A stretch of DNA of 37,775 nucleotides. Source: an uncultured Angelakisella sp. Its GTDB lineage: Bacteria > Bacillota > Clostridia > Oscillospirales > Ruminococcaceae. A model generated the notes under the pieces. It made no database searches. It was given only the letters and a program-made list of their open reading frames with translations, and had not been told where the DNA came from. A program made the translations under genes and the position numbers. The stretch spans positions 1 through 37,775 of the forward strand of contig CAJUFR010000015.1 in the NCBI GenBank assembly GCA_910585525.1, given 5' to 3'. Positions 23,278 through 30,670 of this stretch are shown here, piece by piece. Within the stretch, counting starts at the first letter, position 1, and each line of letters starts with the position of its first letter.

Positions 23278-24313
23278 GGGCCCCTCCTTCCGCTGTCTCG
23301 ATGACCGCCCGGGCGGCCTCCATGGCGTCCTCCCGGCTGATGCCCAGGTGGAAGGTGAGGCGGACATGTCCCGGCACCAGGTGGGCCAGCACCCCCCGCT
23401 CCTCCAGCCGGGCGGAAAAAACCTTGCCGTCGATGCCGCTTTCCGCCAGGTCCAGCAGCACGATGTTGGTCCGGGGCTCCACCACCCGGACGGACTTGAC
23501 GGCGGCGGCCACCGCCTGGGCGAAGGCCCGGGCGTTGTCATGGTCCTCCGCCAGCCGCTGGCGATTATGCTCCAGGGCGTGGATGCCCGGGGCGGCCAGC
23601 ACCCCGGATTGACGCATCCCGCCCCCCAGCAGTTTCCGCTGCTCCCGGCAGGCAGCGATCCGCTCCGCCCCGCCGCAGAGAAGGGACCCCGCCGGTGCCC
23701 CCAGACCCTTGGAAAGGCAGAACATCACCGTGTCCACCGGGCGGCAGAGTTCCCTGGCCTCCACCCCCAGCGCCGTGGCGGCGTTAAAGAGCCGGGCCCC
23801 GTCCATGTGGACCAGCGCCCCCCTCTGATGGGCCGCTTCCGCCACCTCCGCCAGCCGCTGCGGCGTTGTGCAGCTGCCGCCGGAAAAATTGTGGGTGTTC
23901 TCCACGCAGATCATTTTGGCCCCGGTCTGCTCCAGCTTGTCCCGGATATCCGCCACGTCCGGCATGTGGTCCCCGTCCAGCCGGTAGAACACCGGCTCCA
24001 GCCGCAAAAACTGGGGGTGGAAGGCCACCTTCTCCGAGACATACATGTGCAGCAGCGGGTCGATGAGCACCCGGTCCCCCGGCCCGCAGGCGGAGGAAAG
24101 GGCGGCGGTGTTGGCCATGGTGCCGGTGGGGAAGAAAAGGGCGTCCTCCTTGCCGGTGAGGTCCGCCGCCAGCTGCTCCAGCCGGTCCACGGTGGGGTCC
24201 CCGCCGGTGCGGTCGGCCCGCCGCCGCCCGTCGTCTCCCAGCCTGGCCCAAAGGGCGGTCTCCAGCATCTCCCGGCTGGGCATGGTCACCGTGTCACTTC
24301 TCAGGTCGATCAT
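23258..24313 (-). CDS. ltaE: low-specificity L-threonine aldolase
   Basis: PLP enzyme that splits L-threonine or allo-threonine into glycine and acetaldehyde. The 351-aa product begins MIDLRSDTVTMPSREML, the usual start of the family. It has GGDPTVDRLE, LFFPTGTMANTAAL (about 59-72), VENTHNFSGG, HMDGARLFNAA (169-179), and the PLP lysine K202 in CLSKGLGAPAGS. ATG 24313 has AAAGGAAG upstream and a promoter at 24360-24388. First gene of an operon with an M20 hydrolase and a DUF5655 protein; divergent to the SIMPL lipoprotein gene. Confidence 0.95.
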   Translation of the reverse strand: MIDLRSDTVTMPSREMLETALWARLGDDGRRRADRTGGDPTVDRLEQLAADLTGKEDALFFPTGTMANTAALSSACGPGDRVLIDPLLHMYVSEKVAFHPQFLRLEPVFYRLDGDHMPDVADIRDKLEQTGAKMICVENTHNFSGGSCTTPQRLAEVAEAAHQRGALVHMDGARLFNAATALGVEARELCRPVDTVMFCLSKGLGAPAGSLLCGGAERIAACREQRKLLGGGMRQSGVLAAPGIHALEHNRQRLAEDHDNARAFAQAVAAAVKSVRVVEPRTNIVLLDLAESGIDGKVFSARLEERGVLAHLVPGHVRLTFHLGISREDAMEAARAVIETAEGGAHGTGGV

Positions 24314-24359
24314 GGTGGTACTTCCTTTCGGTGTGGTGTAGTCGCAGGGTGATGGTTTT

Positions 24360-24388
24360 ACTTTAGCATACGGCGGGGGGAATGTAAA
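24360..24388 (-). promoter_or_regulatory. ltaE operon promoter
   Basis: Minus strand: -35 TTTACA (24388-24383), 17-bp spacer, -10 TAAAGT (24365-24360). Confidence 0.55.
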
Positions 24389-24496
24389 GCCTGTGGACCG
24401 CCCCTTCCGTTTTCTTTTGATGCAATAAAATCCCCTTTTTTTGCCACATAGTATACGTAACACGTTTGGACACGACAAGAAAGGAGACCTGTTTGT

Positions 24497-25249
24497 ATGA
24501 TGAAGAAGCTGATCGTTGCCGCCACCCTCTCCGCCCTGGCCCTTTCCCTGGTGGCCTGCGCCCCCGCCGCCACCACCCCCGGCACCACCACCGTCGCCCT
24601 CCAAAGGGAGAATGACGACACCATCACCGTCACCGGCAAGGCCGGGATGGAGGCCACCCCGGATATCGCCCAGGTGACCATCGGGGTCAGTTCCCGGGCC
24701 AACACCCCCCAGGCCGCCCGCCAGGATAACGCCCAGGCCATGAACGCCACCCTGGACGCTATCCTCGCCCTGGGCATCGAGGAGAAGGACATCCAGACCT
24801 CCAACATGAATATGTACAACACCTACGGGGATTACGGCACCGTCACCGGCTACCGGATGAGCACCGACCTCACCATCACGGTCCGGGATATCACCAAGGC
24901 CGGGGAGGTGGTGGACGCCGCCATCGCCGCCGGCTCCAACGAGTTGGGCGGGGTGAAGTACCTGGTGAGCAACCGGGATGAACTGTACAACCAGGCCCTG
25001 TCCGACGCCGTGGAACTGGCCCGGCAGAAGGCGGAGGACCTGGCCGCCGCCGCCGGCAAGCAGGTGGGGATGGTGAAGCAGATCACCGAGACCAGCGATG
25101 CTGCCACCACCCGCCGGACCTATGACATGAACGCCGACACCGGCGGCGCGTTGGCGGAAGGGCTCAAGACGGTGATCCAGCCCGGCAGCACCAATATCGA
25201 CGCCGAGGTGCAGGTGATATTTGCCCTGCTGGAACCCGCCGCGGCATAG
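24497..25249 (+). CDS. SIMPL (DUF541) domain lipoprotein
   Basis: A 250-aa exported protein with a lipoprotein signal (MMKKLIVAATLSALALSLVAC, lipobox LVAC with C21). The SIMPL/DUF541 domain fills the rest: ITVTGKAGMEATPDIAQVTIGV (about 43-64), QDNAQAMNATLDAILALGI, DIQTSNMNMY, GYRMSTDLTITVRD, and YNQALSDAVELARQKAEDLAAAAG. The family occurs in periplasm or surface proteins and its role is poorly defined (BP26/OMP28-like assembly). RBS AAAGGAGA precedes ATG 24497; a second ATG at 24500 is possible. Single gene, followed by a terminator. Confidence 0.92.
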   Translation: MMKKLIVAATLSALALSLVACAPAATTPGTTTVALQRENDDTITVTGKAGMEATPDIAQVTIGVSSRANTPQAARQDNAQAMNATLDAILALGIEEKDIQTSNMNMYNTYGDYGTVTGYRMSTDLTITVRDITKAGEVVDAAIAAGSNELGGVKYLVSNRDELYNQALSDAVELARQKAEDLAAAAGKQVGMVKQITETSDAATTRRTYDMNADTGGALAEGLKTVIQPGSTNIDAEVQVIFALLEPAAA

Positions 25250-25275
25250 GTGGGTGGCACAGCCTGCAAGACAAA

Positions 25276-25314
25276 AACAGGCCCTGGGAGTGGCATCCCG
25301 GGGCCTGTTCCTTT
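25276..25314 (+). terminator. terminator after SIMPL gene
   Basis: Stem AACAGGCCC... / ...GGGCCTGTT with inner GGGA/TCCC, then CCTTT. Confidence 0.75.
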
Positions 25315-25477
25315 AGAGCCTATTCAAGATCTCCCCGCACACCGCCTTGGCAGGTCTTTTTCCGCCCTGCCGCGTTAAAAAATCTTGTAATACACCAAGT
25401 ATTCCTGCGATTTTTTGCCTTGCAGGGCGAAAAAATCCCCACCAATTCGGTGCACTTGGAGATCCTGAATAGGCTCT
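25315..25477. repeat. MITE-like long palindromic repeat, copy B
   Basis: A 163-bp palindrome with ends AGAGCCTATTCA / TGAATAGGCTCT and inner blocks TTTTTCCGCCCTGC / GCAGGGCGAAAAAA. The centre is AATAC-ACCAA-GTATT. It shares layout, size and arm sequence with 7465-7625. Its right edge overlaps the TAA stop of the ABC ATPase gene. Confidence 0.75.
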
Positions 25478-26040
25478 TATAGTTCCAATACCCGAGCCTG
25501 TAAAAGCTCCGCCTCATCCCGGTGGTGGACCACCGCCGCCATGGCGGCATGGGGGGACCGCTCCAGGAGGAAGGCCGCCGCCTGCTCCCGGGACGACCCG
25601 TCCAGGCCGGTGAAAGGCTCGTCCAGCAGCACCAGAGAACTGCCCAGTGCCGCCGCCCGGGCGATGGCCACCCGCCGGGCCATCCCCCCGCTGAGGGAAC
25701 CGGGAAGGCTGTTTTCCTCCCCCCGGAGCCCCAGGGGAGGCAGAAGGGCCAGCAGCCGGCTCCTGTCCGTCCGGGGGGCCGCCAGGGCCAGGTTCTCCAG
25801 CACCGTCAGCCCCGGGACCAGCCGGTCCTCCTGGAACACCATGGAGACCCCCTCCCGGGGGATGCCGGTGACCCGACCGGAAGCGGGCTTTTCCAGCCCC
25901 GCCATCAGCCGCAGCAGGGTGGTCTTCCCCCGGCCCGACGGCCCCATGATGGCCACCCGCTCCCCGGGGGAGAGGGTGAGGGAGAAGTCACGGAACAGTT
26001 CCTTGCCGGGGTAGCCGAAGGTGATATGGGAAAGTTCCAT
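25477..26040 (-). CDS. ABC transporter ATP-binding protein (NitT/TauT type), short
   Basis: ATPase that drives import through the permease encoded upstream. ATG 26040 is chosen for its GGAGGGGG site. The 187-aa product has Walker A GPSGRGKT (33-40), Q-loop VFQED (68-72), signature LSGGM (116-120), Walker B LVLLDE (136-141) and an H-loop histidine at 172/173. It stops about 15 residues after the H-loop, whereas most NitT/TauT ATPases run to 240-260 residues. The TAA lies in the edge of a MITE-like repeat, so the tail may have been cut by that insertion; naturally short relatives also exist. It starts 4 bp after the permease stop. Confidence 0.92.
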   Translation of the reverse strand: MELSHITFGYPGKELFRDFSLTLSPGERVAIMGPSGRGKTTLLRLMAGLEKPASGRVTGIPREGVSMVFQEDRLVPGLTVLENLALAAPRTDRSRLLALLPPLGLRGEENSLPGSLSGGMARRVAIARAAALGSSLVLLDEPFTGLDGSSREQAAAFLLERSPHAAMAAVVHHRDEAELLQARVLEL

Positions 26041-26044
26041 CGTT

Positions 26045-26803
26045 TTACACCCCCTCCTTTTTCTGCCCCCGCCGGAGAAGGGCCAGCAGCCCACGCTCCA
26101 ACGCCATGGAAAGCAGGATGATGTAGCCGGTCCAGGCGAAGAGGTCCGGCATTTCCAGCTGGGTCTTGGCGGTGTAAAGGGCGTAGCCCATGGAGCCGGA
26201 GGTGATGGCGATGACCTCTCCGGCGATGCCCGCCTTCCAGGCGAAGCCCAGTCCTACCCGCAGGGCGGGAAGGAGATGGGGCAGAACCGCCGGAAGGTAG
26301 ACCGCCCGGACCACCGCCCGCCGGGAGAGGCGGTAGACGGCGGCCATCTCCAGCAGCGAGGGGTCCGCCGCCCCGATGCCCTGGCCCACGTTCTGCCACA
26401 CCAGGGGCAGCACCATCAGGAAGGAGATGAACACCGACAGCTGGCCCCCCCGTATCCAAACCAGGGCCAGGATGACAAAGGATGCCACCGGGGTGGCCTT
26501 CACCGCCGCCATAGCCGGGGCCAGGAACGACCCCGCAGGAGGGAAACAGGCGGAGACCACCGCCAGGGCACACCCCGCCGCCACCCCCAGCAGGTAGCCA
26601 AGGAGGATCCGCCCCAGGGAGTGGAGACAGCTGGCCCAAAACACCCCCTGGCCCAGCAGCCCGGCCATCCGGCCCAGTACCGGCAGAGGGGCGGGGAGAA
26701 GCAGTTCCTCCCCCACCAGCAGCGCCGCCCCCTGCCACAGCAGCAGCCAAAGGCAGGGGACCCAGAGCCGCCGGACCCAGGGGGGAAGGGAAAAAACAGG
26801 CAT
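26045..26803 (-). CDS. ABC transporter permease (NitT/TauT type)
   Basis: Inner-membrane channel subunit, 252 aa, BPD_transp_1 fold. About six hydrophobic segments are visible, at about 10-30, 55-80, 93-115, 120-140, 185-205 and 220-240. The ATPase-contact loop shows the degenerate EAA-type motif in EMAAVYRLSRRAVVRAVYLPAVLPHL (about 150-175). ATG 26803 is preceded by AAGGAGGT. It shares an operon with the ATPase but is now separated from the binding-protein gene by an opposite-strand DUF3796/XRE pair. Only 34 bp lie between its start and the -35 of that pair, and I see no good promoter for it there. Confidence 0.93.
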   Translation of the reverse strand: MPVFSLPPWVRRLWVPCLWLLLWQGAALLVGEELLLPAPLPVLGRMAGLLGQGVFWASCLHSLGRILLGYLLGVAAGCALAVVSACFPPAGSFLAPAMAAVKATPVASFVILALVWIRGGQLSVFISFLMVLPLVWQNVGQGIGAADPSLLEMAAVYRLSRRAVVRAVYLPAVLPHLLPALRVGLGFAWKAGIAGEVIAITSGSMGYALYTAKTQLEMPDLFAWTGYIILLSMALERGLLALLRRGQKKEGV

Positions 26804-26837
26804 AGGGGGACCTCCTTTGTTTTATTGTGAACAGGGC

Positions 26838-26878
26838 TTGACAGTCCCCACTTGATGTGGTATATTTATAACATCAAG
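26838..26878 (+). promoter_or_regulatory. promoter and palindromic operator of DUF3796/XRE pair
   Basis: -35 TTGACA (26838-26843), 17-bp spacer, -10 TATATT (26861-26866). The perfect inverted repeat CTTGATGT (26851-26858) / ACATCAAG (26871-26878) is centred on the -10. A further related inverted half-site, TACACCACATATCAA, follows at about 26885-26900. Likely autorepressor site of the XRE protein. Confidence 0.75.
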
Positions 26879-26917
26879 AGCGAAATACACCACATATCAA
26901 AAGGAGGAATCATTGTT

Positions 26918-27292
26918 ATGACAGCAAAGAGAAAGCGGAAGATCAACTATCTGGGGTTCCTGTCCCTGCTGGCCCTCATCCCGCTGATGGGGCTGGGGAG
27001 CGGCAACAGCGGCCTGCTGGGCTTTTTGGGCTTCGCCTACTACCTGCGGTACTTCTTCGTCCTGCCGGACGAGGGGTTCCGGCAGAACTTCCAGCGGGCG
27101 GCCACCCTGGGCTTTATGAGCCAGCTGCTCTCCCTGGTGCCGCTGATGGGTGCAGGCATCTGGCTCTGGGGGGTGCAGCGGGCGATCCCCGCCGCCTTCG
27201 GCCTCAGCTTCGCCGTGGCCATCCTGGTCTTTAGCATCGCCCTCCAGCTGCTGGAGTGGCGGGAGCAAAGGGGGATGGCCGGTGATCAGTAA
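26918..27292 (+). CDS. DUF3796 domain membrane protein
   Basis: A 124-aa membrane protein. ATG 26918 is chosen for AAAAGGAGG 10 bases upstream. A lysine/arginine-rich start (MTAKRKRKINYLGFL) is followed by about four hydrophobic segments: SLLALIPLMGLGSGNSG, LLGFLGFAYYLRYFFVL, LLSLVPLMGAGIWLW and FGLSFAVAILVFSIALQLL. The DGFRQNFQRAAT-like loop (EGFRQNFQRAAT) is typical of DUF3796 proteins, which are commonly encoded beside a small XRE regulator in Firmicutes. It overlaps the XRE gene by 11 bp. Function unknown. Confidence 0.82.
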   Translation: MTAKRKRKINYLGFLSLLALIPLMGLGSGNSGLLGFLGFAYYLRYFFVLPDEGFRQNFQRAATLGFMSQLLSLVPLMGAGIWLWGVQRAIPAAFGLSFAVAILVFSIALQLLEWREQRGMAGDQ

Positions 27293-27482
27293 CCGCATGA
27301 AGGAGCACCGGGCCCGGCTGGGCCTAAACCAGGAGGAACTGGCCCGGCTGGTGGGGGTCCGGCGGGAGACCATCAGCAACCTGGAGAAGGGGCGGTACAA
27401 CCCCTCGCTGGTGCTGGCCTGGAACATCGCCAAGGTGTTCGGGGCGGCCATCGAGGAGGTCTTTACAGTGGAGGGGGAGTAG
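27282..27482 (+). CDS. small XRE-family HTH regulator
   Basis: A 66-aa DNA-binding protein of the XRE/Cro type: MKEHRARLGLNQEELARLVGVRRETISNLEKGRYNPSLVLAWNIAKVFGAAIEEVF is the whole domain. GTG 27282 is the likely start (GGGGGA about 8 bases upstream, overlapping the end of the DUF3796 gene); the internal ATG at 27297 would also leave the full domain. It probably represses its own operon through the palindrome over the promoter at 26851-26878. Such pairs with DUF3796 are frequent, and the membrane protein may modulate the regulator, but this is unproven. Confidence 0.88.
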   Translation: MISNRMKEHRARLGLNQEELARLVGVRRETISNLEKGRYNPSLVLAWNIAKVFGAAIEEVFTVEGE

Positions 27483-27526
27483 GCGCAAGGGCCTTCTGCG
27501 GAAGGTCCGGTGGGGCAGGTATCTGC

Positions 27527-28582
27527 CTACCCCACAAAATAAAACCCCTCATCTGGCAGCGTCCCCCCCACCGCCTGGGGATCGGCGTCGTAGAGCACCT
27601 GCAAAAAGCCGGAGGCGATCTGCTTCATCTCCTCCCCGGCCAGGAAGGTGATACCGCACTGGGGCAGGGCCTGCTTCGCCACCGGCTCCTTGGGCAGGAT
27701 GCCCTGCTTCACCACCAGGGCGGCGGTCTCGTCCAGGTGGTCGGGGCTGGCGGCGAACTCCACCGAGGTCTGGTACTCCGCCAGGAAGGCGGCGGCAGCG
27801 GCGGCGTTCTCCTCCAGGAAGGATTTCTGGGCGATGATGCAGCCCATGGTCAGCTGGCTGGCCCCCTGGGCCGCCCGGTCCCACTCCTGGGTGAGGTCCA
27901 AAGCCACCCGCAGGTCGGGGTTCTGGGCCATGGCGGTGGTGACAAAGGGCTGGGGCAGCAGCGCCAGTTTCGCCTGCCCCTGGCTGAGAAGTGCGGCCAG
28001 TTCGGCGTGCTCGGTCTTATACACCACCTCCACCTGGTCCCGGATGCCGTTCTGGTCCAGGATGTAGCCCAGGGCGAACTCCGGGGTGGAGCCTTTGCCG
28101 GTGGCGTAGACCGTTTTTCCCGCCAGGTCAGCCACCGACTGGACGGTGTCCCCGGCCTCGATGACATAGAGCACACCCAGGGTATTGAGTGCCACCAGCT
28201 GCACCTTGCCCTGGGTCTTGTTATAAAGGGTGGCGGCCAGGTTGGTAGGCACCGCGGCGATATCGAACTCCCCCTTGACGATGCTGCCGACGATCTCGTC
28301 CGGGGAGCCGGCCAGGGTGAATTCGTACTTATTGGCTGTTTCTCCGGCTTCGGCTTCCTCCATCAGCTTCACCATTCCCATGGCGGTGGGGCCTTTGAGG
28401 GCGGCTACCCGGACGGTCGTTTCGGTTTTTTCTTTTTCTAAGGCGGGGGAGGAGGGGGGTTCTTCCGGGGCCGCCGGGGCGGAGGAGGAAGGCTCCGGGG
28501 CCGCCGGGGCGGGGGTGGCTCCGCAGGCTGCCAGGGAGAGAATAAGGGTGATGGCTAGGATGAGTGAGAGCAGGTTTTTCAT
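27527..28582 (-). CDS. ABC transporter substrate-binding lipoprotein (NitT/TauT type)
   Basis: A 351-aa surface lipoprotein. ATG 28582 has GAAAGGAGCC upstream. Signal MKNLLSLILAITLILSLAAC with lipobox LAAC, then a Pro/Ser/Glu-rich linker, then a periplasmic-binding type II fold: VRVAALKGPTAMGMVKLME, FDIAAVPTNLAATLYN (about 110-125), YVIEAGDTVQSVADLAGKTVYATGKGSTPEF (about 137-167). The fold resembles ABC importers for small anions or thiamine precursors; the substrate cannot be told. It follows the Crp/Fnr gene by 114 bp on the same strand, and its stop codon is convergent to the XRE gene. Permease and ATPase are further downstream beyond the inserted pair. Confidence 0.92.
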   Translation of the reverse strand: MKNLLSLILAITLILSLAACGATPAPAAPEPSSSAPAAPEEPPSSPALEKEKTETTVRVAALKGPTAMGMVKLMEEAEAGETANKYEFTLAGSPDEIVGSIVKGEFDIAAVPTNLAATLYNKTQGKVQLVALNTLGVLYVIEAGDTVQSVADLAGKTVYATGKGSTPEFALGYILDQNGIRDQVEVVYKTEHAELAALLSQGQAKLALLPQPFVTTAMAQNPDLRVALDLTQEWDRAAQGASQLTMGCIIAQKSFLEENAAAAAAFLAEYQTSVEFAASPDHLDETAALVVKQGILPKEPVAKQALPQCGITFLAGEEMKQIASGFLQVLYDADPQAVGGTLPDEGFYFVG

Positions 28583-28696
28583 TTGTTTGGCTCCTTTCAG
28601 ATTTTGCGTATGGCAGGGGCGGTTGGAGAGATTGGGCAAAAATCAAGGAAGAGGCATGGTGAGAAACGGGTCTCCCAAAAAAGGGAAGGAAGAAGA

Positions 28697-29335
28697 TCAC
28701 CCCCCACCCACAAGAAAAACCACCTTCCCCTCCCGCCGAATGACCCCCTCCCCCTCCAGGGCATCCAAAGCCCGGTAAAGAGAAGCCCGCCCCATGTTGA
28801 GCCCCCGCGCCAGCTGACTGTACCCCCCCGCCACCTCCACCCGGCCGTCCACCTCCGCCGCCAGCAGATGGCGGTAAAGGGTCTCCCGGGCCGAGGGGGC
28901 GGTGAAGCTGTCGATCTTCCGGTTGAGGAACCGGATGCGCTGGGAAAGAAAAGCGATGTAGGCCACTGAAGCCTGGGGATAAGCCCCGAATAGCTCTACC
29001 AGCCACTGGTCCGGCAGGAACACCACCGCCGAGGGCTCCCGGGCCTGTACCGTGGTGACGTAGTCCTCCGCCGGGCAGAAGATGGCCGCCGCCCCGAAGC
29101 ACTGACCGGGCCCCAGGGTCTTTAGAAGCAGTTCCTTCCCTTTGAGCACCGCCAGCCGCCCCTCCAGCACCACCCCCATGGCCCTGCGGAACCGCCGGGG
29201 GCTGTAGATCACCTCCCCGGCAGGATAGACCTCCGCAGAGAGCCCGCCGGTGACCTCCCCAAACCCCTCCGGCGGAAGGCCCTCAAAGAGAAAACACCGG
29301 GACAAAAGTTCCCGCTGGGCCGGGGTAAGGGGCAT
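28697..29335 (-). CDS. Crp/Fnr family regulator
   Basis: A 212-aa regulator. ATG 29335 is chosen for GGAGGTG 6 bases upstream; the GTG at 29344 lies in that site. The N-terminal cyclic-nucleotide-binding-like fold (about 10-120) includes YPAGEVIYSPRRFRRAMGVVLEGRLAVLK and LGPGQCFGAAAIF. A long helix then leads to the winged helix (about 150-210), with GGYSQLARGLNMGRASLYRALDALEGEGVIRREG. There is no FNR-type N-terminal cysteine cluster. It lies directly upstream of the binding-protein gene on the same strand and probably controls the importer. Confidence 0.9.
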   Translation of the reverse strand: MPLTPAQRELLSRCFLFEGLPPEGFGEVTGGLSAEVYPAGEVIYSPRRFRRAMGVVLEGRLAVLKGKELLLKTLGPGQCFGAAAIFCPAEDYVTTVQAREPSAVVFLPDQWLVELFGAYPQASVAYIAFLSQRIRFLNRKIDSFTAPSARETLYRHLLAAEVDGRVEVAGGYSQLARGLNMGRASLYRALDALEGEGVIRREGKVVFLVGGG

Positions 29336-29373
29336 AGGGGACACCTCCAGACTGTATCATTTGGGACAGGTAT

Positions 29374-29402
29374 ATGGTAGCATAGGGGGGATACCGTGTC
29401 AA
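29374..29402 (-). promoter_or_regulatory. Crp/Fnr gene promoter
   Basis: Minus strand: -35 TTGACA (29402-29397), 17-bp spacer, -10 TACCAT (29379-29374). Confidence 0.6.
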
Positions 29403-29412
29403 GAGGGGAGAG

Positions 29413-29463
29413 ACGCAAAAAAGCGCCCCGGGAGCGGCGACTTCCCGGGGCGCTTTTTTGCGT
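29413..29463. terminator. strong bidirectional terminator
   Basis: About 21-bp stem ACGCAAAAAAGCGCCCCGGG / CCCGGGGCGCTTTTTTGCGT with a T tract in either direction. It ends transcription from the HD-domain gene on the minus strand. Confidence 0.9.
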
Positions 29464-29502
29464 GGGCCTGTTGAATCCTGGTCGATCCTAATGATACCAC
29501 TT

Positions 29503-30066
29503 TCACCCCAAAACATCCATAGCATTTTCAAATTTTTTCTGATAATATCTCTTGCTTTCCGCCGACAATTTTCGGAAACTCCGTGTCAATTTCTCTTTTA
29601 CAAACTCCTTGCCATCTTCGATCCCCATCCCCTTTTGGCAATAAGCTAAATACAATAGGCTCGGTATATTATCAAAATGAGAAATGGCGTCGGCATCGGC
29701 AACACATCGTTCTTCGAGGCTGCTCCTTTTGGTGTCGATGCTCCCCCTGTGGTTTTGGATACATTGTTGCACCAAACAAATTTTGTCATCATCATAGCCG
29801 TATTCCTTTAACAGGCTGTATGCCATTTCCGCCCCGTGTATATGGTGGAGTTCATACAAATCATAGTCGGTGATGGAGGCAATATCATGCAGCCATGCTG
29901 CGATGATGACCACTTCCATATCCGCCCCATATTTGCGCGCCAAGAGTTCTGCGTTTTTCACCACTGCAACGATATGGTAGTAGCACCCGATCCCGAATCG
30001 ATTCGTCTCGGCCAGACATCTGCTGTGTATCTCATGTTGCAGCTTCTCTACAATATCATCTCGCAT
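29503..30066 (-). CDS. HD-domain putative phosphohydrolase
   Basis: A 187-aa protein with an HD metal-dependent phosphohydrolase core. The first histidine is in YYHIVAVVKNAELLARKYG, the HD pair in IIAAWLHDIASITDYDLYELHHIHGAEMA (about 52-80), and a later histidine/aspartate pair is in QCIQNHRGS and VADADAISHF. ATG 30066 is chosen for GGAGGAG 7 bases upstream. The gene is clearly more AT-rich than its neighbours, including AAA- and TTT-rich codons, which suggests recent acquisition or different constraints. Substrate unknown (nucleotide or alarmone-like compounds are usual for the class). Confidence 0.88.
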   Translation of the reverse strand: MRDDIVEKLQHEIHSRCLAETNRFGIGCYYHIVAVVKNAELLARKYGADMEVVIIAAWLHDIASITDYDLYELHHIHGAEMAYSLLKEYGYDDDKICLVQQCIQNHRGSIDTKRSSLEERCVADADAISHFDNIPSLLYLAYCQKGMGIEDGKEFVKEKLTRSFRKLSAESKRYYQKKFENAMDVLG

Positions 30067-30104
30067 CCCCGTACTCCTCCTCATCCTAACTGAGATCAAA
30101 TAAA

Positions 30105-30133
30105 ATGATAACATGGCCGCCCCGATCCCGCAA
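30105..30133 (-). promoter_or_regulatory. HD gene promoter
   Basis: Minus strand: -35 TTGCGG (30133-30128), 17-bp spacer, -10 TATCAT (30110-30105). Confidence 0.5.
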
Positions 30134-30183
30134 CCCCACCCCCAGGAAAAACGAGACCCCCGGAAGCAGACGCCTCCAGGGGC

Positions 30184-30212
30184 TTGACTTTTCCCGGGGA
30201 AAATGATATCGT
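30184..30212 (+). promoter_or_regulatory. promoter of NTF2-like gene
   Basis: -35 TTGACT (30184-30189), 17-bp spacer, -10 TATCGT (30207-30212); RBS TAAAGGAGG downstream. Confidence 0.5.
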
Positions 30213-30247
30213 ATAAGAAACAAACGTTCTAAAGGAGGTCTGCAAAG

Positions 30248-30670
30248 ATGATCCAACACCGGGAAGCCGCCATAGGGCGGTGGTTCCAGATGTGGCTGGA
30301 AAAAACCGACCTGGGTATCGGGGAACTGTTTGCCCCCGACGCCGTCTACCTGGAAAGCTGGGGCCCGGAATACCACGGGGCGGACCGGATCGCCCATTGG
30401 TTCCGGGAGTGGAACAGCCGGGGAACGGTGCTGCGATGGGATATCCGGCAGTTTTTCCACAGGGAGGACCAGACGGTGGTGGAGTGGTCCTTCCGTTGTG
30501 CCATGGAGGGGGAGGCCCCCAGCGGCTTTGAGGGGATGAGCCTCATCCGCTGGACCCCCCAGGGGAGGATCGCCTTCCTCCAGGAGTTCGGATGCAACCA
30601 GGACCGCTACGACCCCTACCGGGACGGCCCCGTCCCCAAATTCCGGGACGAGAAAGCCATGTGGTTCTAG
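30248..30670 (+). CDS. nuclear transport factor 2 (SnoaL-like) family protein
   Basis: A 140-aa single-domain protein with the NTF2/SnoaL-like cone fold. Marks are REAAIGRWFQMWLEKTDLGIGELFAPDAVYLESWGPEYHGADRIAHWFREW (first 60 residues), the usual helix pair followed by the FxxDAVxxE strand and GxxxIxxWF helix. It continues with FHREDQTVVEWSFRCAMEG and ISFLQEF-like IAFLQEFGCNQDRYDPY. RBS AAAGGAGG precedes ATG 30248. Enzyme or binding role unknown. Its 3' end overlaps the 3' end of the convergent AGCS symporter gene by 4 bp. Confidence 0.88.
   Translation: MIQHREAAIGRWFQMWLEKTDLGIGELFAPDAVYLESWGPEYHGADRIAHWFREWNSRGTVLRWDIRQFFHREDQTVVEWSFRCAMEGEAPSGFEGMSLIRWTPQGRIAFLQEFGCNQDRYDPYRDGPVPKFRDEKAMWF

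Noticed and set aside
24497..25249. Role of the SIMPL lipoprotein as partner of the ABC importer
   Set aside because: Opposite strand, separated by a terminator and the repeat; no support for a link.
29461..29500. Third copy of the MITE-like repeat (GCCTGTTGAATCCTGG)
   Set aside because: Only a short partial resemblance to one arm end; no palindrome partner or inner blocks.
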